Origin: Branchiostoma floridae
Taxonomy: Eukaryota > Chordata > Leptocardii > Amphioxiformes > Branchiostomatidae
DNA length: 64,000 bases
Assembly (NCBI RefSeq): GCF_000003815.2
Contig: NC_049990.1
Coordinates: 18,873,994 to 18,937,993, forward strand
Direction: 5' to 3'
Shown here: piece by piece, positions 54,601 through 63,600 of the stretch
Position numbering within the stretch: the first letter of the stretch is position 1
Layout of the letters: every line of letters starts with the position of its first letter
Notes under the pieces: generated by a model
What the model was told of the DNA's origin: nothing
Databases searched by the model: none
The model's input: the letters and a program-made list of their open reading frames with translations, nothing else
Position numbers and translations under genes: made by a program

Positions 54601-57600
54601 ATCAATTGAAATTAATCTATCATTAGAATTGCATTAATGTATGTATTCGTAGGATATTTTAGCAAAAGCTAGATGAACTCAACTTTACTACATGTCTCCT
54701 AGGTTGTTTGTTTACGAAATGTGTATTGATCGAGTGGGTGTATAGAAAGTATAAAGTTCGATATTTCTCACCTTAACGACAGTAACATTTCCGTATATCT
54801 GCAATGGCACAAACCCTTCACCGTCGCGGAAGAAATACTGTCCATAGGCAATGTGTAGATATTTTCTATGATGTACAAAAAATGGAGATGACAACTACAT
54901 TAAATAATCACAAAATCATATTTGACTAAAATTTACCATTGCTCTGATTATATTTATAAAAAGACCCTATTACTGTCAAAAGTACCATTAGCTAACTACG
55001 GGTAAAGTTGATTTCTTGATTTTAAACCTTAATTTTATGTCTGTGTATACTTTAGACATTTAAACAAAACTATATTCTTCTAATGATGGAATAGATGTTT
55101 TTGTACTATTTGCCAAAGGGCACAGTTGAGCTGACTGTATTTCACAAACTTGATTTTGCATGAAACATTAGGCTCTTGGTGTCCTATACACAATTTAAGA
55201 CACCATCGCATTTGATTTGTATAGATAGCATGGGTTTGTCTTATAGCACGAACCATGTGGCATTAATGAATGAATGATTTATTAATTTGTTAAGCATAGT
55301 AGCCTATAGCTGAATTCTGTAAAACATGTACATCACAAGGGAGAGAGCTCTCCTATTTCAGACATAGTATCTTATATCATATAATGGAGCTTTGCACGTA
55401 ACAGAAACTAGACTAGAACGTTTTGACCTTGCACGCGTAACATATTTGATAGATGGTAGGGCACCATTGTTTAAAGTACAATGAGTATCTCACTTGTGGA
55501 TGTTGTGACGCTAACTGCGGCACCGAGCCCATATTGAATAGAACGGAGGATGATCTTGTAGGTCGTCCCGTGGTTCAGGCTTGTGAACTGGACCTAGACG
55601 AAGTTGAGAACAACCACAATACACAGTGATCAGTAGAAATATAATATACATGTGCTTTCATTGTAAGTATCAAAGTCATCCATTGCTATCATTGCTTTAT
55701 ATATATATATATATATACATATACCATCGTAATACTACTTGTCTCACAAATATACTTGTTAGGCTAGTAATCAAACACAGATCACCTCCTTATCTGAAGA
55801 TATTCCTTGATTTGCGTTGTTTGTATAATGTAGTACGTAAAACAAACTTTATGTATCGGTAAACGCAACGTAACTGTTGCGGTTATCGGATTATATATTG
55901 TGCAGTTACAAGCGCAAGGGCTAAAGCTCAATAATAACTAGTTGGGCAGCCCTGGCTGCAGTTCTCTTTATACAACAGAATAAATTAAATCAAATGGCCA
56001 TCATACAATATTTTGAGTGTAAGTCTATTATGTTGACATAAAGTGAAGAATTCAGTTAAATCTTGTTCTGTTTACCACAAATAAAATGATTATTTGTGAC
56101 TCATGTGCCATACTGATCATAAGCTATACATATCCCTCAATCAGGGCATCAATTACATAATTACATGGTTAAAACAATTGATGAAGAGGGTACGAAATCA
56201 CTGAGTTCTAGTTTACATGATTTATAAAGTAAACACATGTAGTAATGTAATATTCACTGACGGTTCGTTGTTGATCATAAGGTCGATTCCAGATGAATGG
56301 TACACCGTGATTCGGGAGGTGTTTTATTTCGTAATGGTGAACATGGCCAGATGGTGGATGCTCCCACTCTACCGTGATTGTATCCTCATCTCGGTAGGGG
56401 ATGATTACATTTGTAGGAGGCAAAGGTTCTGTGGACAACATCGATATAGACACACTAAATTTAGATCAATCAATCAATCAATCAACTAGCAAGTAAACAT
56501 GATTTTTGTCGTTAAATTGAATTGTACTGCCAGTTTATTCTAGTAACGCTGAAGGGGAGTGATGGATGTCACTCGAAACGTCCGAAAGTAAATCTACGTT
56601 TTTTTCATTATCCAGTTGTAGAGAATAATTGTATTTGGATATTGTTTACCTGGATGTCTATCCTTCATAAATGTAACTGGCAATTAGTAAACACTGTGTC
56701 ATAGATTTTATCAAACTTAGCCTTTAAGGGTTACAATGATGACACTTATTGTTATGTTAACCAAAGACGAACTATTAGTTTGTACTTTGTACAATGACAG
56801 CCTATTTGTATGTATGATGACAGCCTATTTGTATGTATAACAGACAGCCACCGACAACATGTACACTGTACAACAATAACCCTTTGAGTTCGTATACACA
56901 TGTTTTAAGAAAAGGGAAGAGGTATGTAAGCAAGAGATATAGTGATAGCATAGCTCCAAATGTATTTTTCCAATTGTTCACTTGTAACACTACATGTAAT
57001 AGTACTCTTATCCTTTGGTATCTCATGTAACACAATGACACTGCTGCATTTGTGCATTCAAATAGAGATCATGATCATCATTAATCTTTTTATAACATAA
57101 CATGACATGACATGACATGACATGACATGACATGACATGACATGACATAACATAACATAACATAACATGATTCATTCTGCTCACAGAACGTCAAATTTCA
57201 TAACTGATAGCTAATGCACCATAGACTTCGGGCGTTTCATTTAAATTGGTGTGTTGAAGAGTTGATGATTAATTTCTCGGTTAAGTGGATATCTCACCGA
57301 ACCTGTGACACGTTGGTGACCTCGCTGCAGCAGTGCGATTTGACAGAGCGTTCAACAAATTTCCTCGGCAAACATAATTTTTTAATGCTTTGTGTGTTCT
57401 GTTGTCTATCAGTCATACTGAGTACGTGTTGCATTATATTCCCATTGTAAAACCAAGGGTAACACAATTAGAATCTAGGATGCAGCGATCACTTGCAGAG
57501 ATGTCAAGATGTCACAGTCTGGTGAGATATCCACATCACGCTACTAGCGTACGCAAATCTAACTCACTTGTATATATCACGTATAGAACATAAACGGGTT

Positions 57601-60600
57601 CGCTCTCCATGTTGCCGGCAATTGCAACCATAGAAACGTTGAATGCGCATCCTGGAACCAACCCGGTGACTGTCGCCTGTAAAGAGATGATGCATTTTAT
57701 TTATATACCATACCATACCGTCCATGCATCATGATGACGATATATGTATTAGAGACAAGCGCACTTAAATTGCATATGTTGTAGATTAAACATGTATATG
57801 TTGTAGATTGCTAAAAGATCAAAGGAAAGCATATAAATGTCAACGTCAATTCCAAGGGAAATGAGGATTTGAAAACAAAAAAGGAAGAATCTATAGTTTG
57901 GTAATTTGTTCAACCTTCCAAACCACCTAGATCTCATAATGAAGGCAAACTTCTTCTTTTTTTCATTTGCATGCTGGCATTAGTTTGGGGATTCCCAGAG
58001 GATGCCATCCATGTAATAAAATCAATGCCTAATAAATTTGAAATGAAAAGGCAGAACATTCAACCGCACTGATACAAAACATGATGTGAGCGAGTATACG
58101 GACAACTCAGGCTTAGCTCACCAACTCTAAAATGTATTATTACATCAGTAATTCATTTCCTAGAAAAAACATACCGATATTCTGTTCTGTCCAACTGAGA
58201 TAGTGATGCTGTCGCCACAGTCCGACTTTAACGGCACCACTGTGATGTTATAGGAGTCCACGTGACCTTCTGAGGCGATCCAGCTAACAGGAATTTTCGA
58301 TGAAGTCACATGCGAGGGATTGACGGAGGTCATGGCAGCAGGGACTGGTGGTGAGAAAACGTGACATAGTCAAAGACATAAAAGTCTGTAGCTAGTCATT
58401 GTAATGATGTGGGATTCTCAGTATACAAACTCATAGAAATCTGTTACGTTATAGAAATGATAGACATCACATGTGACTAGGGGTGTGTACCGGTACAGAC
58501 ACTTCAGGTACAGGTACGGTCCAGAAGTCCAAGTCCGGCCCTGAACCTTGACCTGATTATCTGTTAAAACTTGTGATATGGGCAATACTCAAGACACCGT
58601 GCCGGTACCCACCACTACATGTGACTATCATCCCTTTTAAAATGTCAACCCAGATACCATTGTGGTAGGCTTGATCCAATCACACTAGGAAATACCCAAA
58701 CTCTTTCCGAAAAAAAAGTGTGGTGGATCCTTTAACGTGTTCGATGTTTGGTTCGCCTCAAACAGGGGACCTCCATTTAACGACGGCCTTGTCCGAAGAT
58801 AGGTACTCTTTTCCTCTTAGTGAAGTGAGGAAATCTTGTAAAATGCTTTTCCAAAAGGCACAAGCATAGAGCTGATTCAATCCTGGGACCTTTGGGTTGT
58901 GGGCCAAACACACTGACGTTACGCCCCATTAACTCACGATCAAAAGGTAGGATTTGTAAGTGATAGCGCTAACAACAAGTCTACAAATAAAACGATATCG
59001 ACAATTCTACTCACCCACTCTGCCTGTTGATGAAACTGGTTCACTAAACACAAAACGGCTGATACTGTACACGGTAATGTTGTACAGCCTCCCTGGAACC
59101 AGGTTCCTAACGAAGCAAAAAGGTAAATGTGTTTCAAACATTGATTTCACCACTCCAAGAAGACAAAATTTGTAAATAGCAAAGGTATTATCAGTTATGA
59201 ACAGATTTGATAAAGGTGCATCGATTCACAAAACATCACTTCTAAGATATGGTACTGGTTCAACTTGCAACTGTAGAAAAATTGATGTAAGGTTCTTGCT
59301 TATGAAATATAGTTACAACATCTCCCCCAGGATGGCTTGTAATACTGTAACTGCATTTAATTTCGCGGGATTTAATTTCGCGGTAGCGGGAAAAGAACTT
59401 TTCGCGGTGGTTTTAAGTTTGCGGTAGTGCCATGCACTATAGGCTCTTACTGCAACGCGAAAATCGCGAACATAAAACTACCGCGAATATTTCTGCATTT
59501 ACAGTATTTGGACGGTAGCTTTAATCCATCGTAACAGTACCATGTGCCAAAGCTTTGAAAGACAATTTCTGACGTGAAATGGAAATTTAAAAAAAGGTGG
59601 TAGACTTACTGGAACGTGAAGGATGTCAAAGTGGTGTTGGTGCTTGTTTCCTCCATTCCGTCAGCCACGGTAGTCAGTGTTAGTCCATATATGGCGACTG
59701 TCCCACTTGGAGCAGCCCATGTGACGTGTAGACTTCGGTTCTGGGACATAATCTGCAGACCTTGAGGTTTCCCGGGCGCTGCGGTTAGAACAAACAAAGC
59801 TTTTACTCTATTTTAACCAGAATAAGGGAGAGGGACTTGTTCAAGTGAGAGGGACTTGTTCAAGGGAGAGGGACTTGTTCAAGTGAGAGGGACTTGTTCA
59901 AGTGAGAGGGACTTGTTCAAGTGAGAGGGACTTGTTCAAGTGAGAGGGACTTGTTCAAGTGAGAGGGACCTGTTCAAGTGAGAGGGACTTGTTCAAGTGA
60001 GAGGGACTTGTTCAAGTTAGAGGGACTTGTTTAAGTGAGAGGGACTTGTTCAAGTGAGAGGGACTTGTTCAAGTGAGAGGGACTTGTTCAAGTGAGAGGG
60101 ACTTGTTCAAGTGAGAGGGACTTGTTCAAGTGAGAGGGACTTGCAATTGTTCAAGTTGACATCCGTCTGTCTCGTTATTTCTTTTGTGGGTAAAATGATA
60201 AAGATAAGGTCCCCTAACTTTAAAATAGTTTTCCTCTCGACCATTGTCTCAATTTGCATAACATTGTTCGGACGTGCTTTGTTTATGTCCCAGGGGCCTT
60301 CACCTTTGACATATTACCCACTGTTCCTATCGCTGCACATGTGTACTCGGAAGTGTGAAAAGAGCTTACCTTACGTACAGCACACATTTGAATATATATC
60401 AATCTGAATGGCACTCATTGTAATGTTGAAACATAGGTGACATGTATCCTTACGGGTTGCTACAGTGACGTTTAGTCCTGTGCTGAGGACTACCTCTCCG
60501 CTGATATTCACGCTGGAGTACAAAACTGCGGTGTATTCTGTCCCGGGCACCAGACCATCCATGACGTAACTTAGACCTGTCACAAGAGAGAAAAACGAAC

Positions 60601-63600
60601 CGTGCAATATATATTAAATTCTTGTTTCAGGTTTAGCACAGTTGTGGATGACAAGTATTATGGACTTAATGTGTACAACACCAACTTTGAATAATCACTT
60701 CAGATTTGATTGAAAACTGAATTAAAAATTTGTCTATCGTATTGTCTGTTAATTGCCCCAGTTGTTCTTCCCCTTGAATGTAGATATTATGTCACTATCA
60801 TGTAAAGTGAATGTAGCGAAGTCCTACCCGTATATAGTACTCGTGGAGCTCTCATCGTTTAAGAATGTTTCAGAGACATACCTGGAGCACAAAAGACTTG
60901 AACCTCGCACACTTGTAGCGTCCGTGCGGATCCGGGAAGACGGATTCCCACGTAACGTCCCTGCATCGCCGGGCATAGGATGGTAACGAACACCTGGTTC
61001 TGCGCGGCTACATGATCACCGCCACACTTCGGGTTCGTGCTGACCTGGTCGGATTCCCCGATGTGGATGTTGAAGGGGTTGATTCGTCCCCAACAACAGT
61101 CCTGACGATTGACGATGACCACTCTGTTGACATTGAAGGCGAAGCAATGTCACATCTATAGTTCTTCGGATTTATATTTGTATATCCGTTGTATAGGTAT
61201 ATTCAACGATCTAATATTGATGTATCGAGTAAAAGCCCGAAAAGAGTCTTTAAATTATTCGCTTAACGTCCACGACCCCATACCTCCGCTAAGTGATTTC
61301 AACCTTTACGCTATTAATGTATCATCTACTATCCTCATTGATTCAACAAATAGACATAATTACACTCATTTTCATATATTATGGCGGTTAATCATCTTAA
61401 NNNNNNNNNNNNNNNNNNNNNNNNNNNNNNNNNNNNNNNNNNNNNNNNNNNNNNNNNNNNNNNNNNNNNNNNNNNNNNNNNNNNNNNNNNNNNNNNNNNN
61501 GAGCGCGAAGGTCCACTCGGCGTTAGCCACGGGATACCCCTTTGTAAATGAAGGCCATATTTGCATGATTAATAAGGCAATACTGCCATTCCGTGGTGGT
61601 AAATGGCGTAACATTTAAAAGTTACGAGAAGACGAAGTAGGACCTCATTTGCATAAATGGCTGATCAGAAAAATCTTCGTGTATCCTATCAAAGATGAGA
61701 CTTACATACTTTTGACAAATTCTGTTGTTTAGCTTAAGATGATTAACCGCCATAATATATGAAAATGAGTGTAATTTATGTCTATTTGTTTAATCAATGA
61801 GGATAGTAGATGATACATTAATAGCGTAAAGGTTGAAATCACTTAGCGGAGGTATGGGGTCGTGGACGTTAAGCGAATAATTTAAAGACTCTTTTGCAAA
61901 TTTAAAGGCAACCTGAGCAATATTAGATCGTTGAATGTGGAAAAAATATGGATAAGGCAATTTGTACAATAGTGACATCTAATGTACTATTTTAGCACAT
62001 TTACATCATTATTTCATAAATTGAGCCATTAGAAACGGCACAGAAACTAGTCCCACAAGGATTCCTGATCAAGGCCTAATTTTTTTTTTGGGGGGGGGGG
62101 GTCCAATAATAAGGAACATCCTCGTGCGTCTTGTCTCTGGGCCGTTTTTAACTGCTCAAATTGTAAAATAATGATGTAAATGTGGGAATACAGTGCGGTA
62201 GATGTCAATATTACAGATTGCCTTATCCAGAATATTTCCACTCATAACGCTGTGATATTACTTAGGGTGGCTTTATAATTAAAAACTCCATGCTGTACAC
62301 GTACCTGTCAACAGTATACGATTGACCAAGATCCACCCACCAGCTGGGATCAGATTCTTCCTGTGTGTGTGTACAGGAACCAGCGCCCATTACGGTACTG
62401 ACGATCCCGTCTACGGCACGGTTGGCAGCAAAGACATGGTTTGTGCTTGATTGAAACGCAGTCTTCCCCTCGGCGATATTGGTATCTGTCTCAGACAGGA
62501 GGATTTTCATCAGCAGTGTCTTATTTTGTTTCATTGTTTGAACCATTGTTTATTCATGAAAGCTCAAATCGGCCTGCTGGCCGCTTTTCATTGAGGTCAT
62601 GAGGGAAGAGACAAGGGTCAGATAATGTATATAACAGTTTACGTCATTAAAAGTCCTAACGAGTCTTGTAAGTCTATATACACAATTTTACATACATAGC
62701 ACAAAATACATAATAGCGAGAGACATGATTCGAGTCCATTCATATCGGTCATTTCCGATACTTTAAGAGTCTCTCAAAGTAAGCCAGTGTGTATGTCTGG
62801 TGGTAGGCTTGTCATTGATATTGTAGTTATCAATATCAATGTTGTATTGAAGTTTCAAATTTTAAAGTTACTCCCACCCTTGCGAGAGTTTTATACGCTG
62901 CTACATTTTACCGTTAATACCTGCTTAGCTATACTAGGAATCTAAGTAGAACGCATACTGTACCTGAGGATACTGTAGATATATCTGCATGTAAATATCT
63001 AATATTACAATCTCTAATGCTATATGCTACAATCGTTAGTAATGTTATATGCTACAATGAAATCGTTCTGCTCTATGACATGATTCTATTAGTAAAGCAT
63101 CGTAATGTCTTAGCAACAAATAAGCCACTTGGCTGCCACAGTGGGACACTTTTTATCTTTGTTCAAAACGAGCCATTCTTATAATCCGCCATGGATTTTG
63201 GCCTATGACGTCATCAAGTTAGCATAATCTATGCATATTTAATCATGTAAGATATTCTAGATCACATATTAAGATTTTATTCATGTAAGAAAATAGAAGT
63301 GGTATAGCAAATAAACGCGAATAAAAACATTGTTAAAACCGAAACTAGCTATTTTCGTCGAACATGCCTGTCAATATACAGCTATCATGACAACAAGAAA
63401 ATTAGAAAAATTCCAATCTTTGTAAAATTGTTGCCACTTAAATTTTTGGGAAAAGTCATAAAATTTGGTGGCACTAGCGCAAGCCGTTCTGGCGTTATGT
63501 GACATGAAAGTTGGCGCAGACCTCAAACCACCACCCCCCCACTGCCTGTTCCACAATATCAAAAACATAGGGGTGATTTCTGAGGATTATCACATCGATT

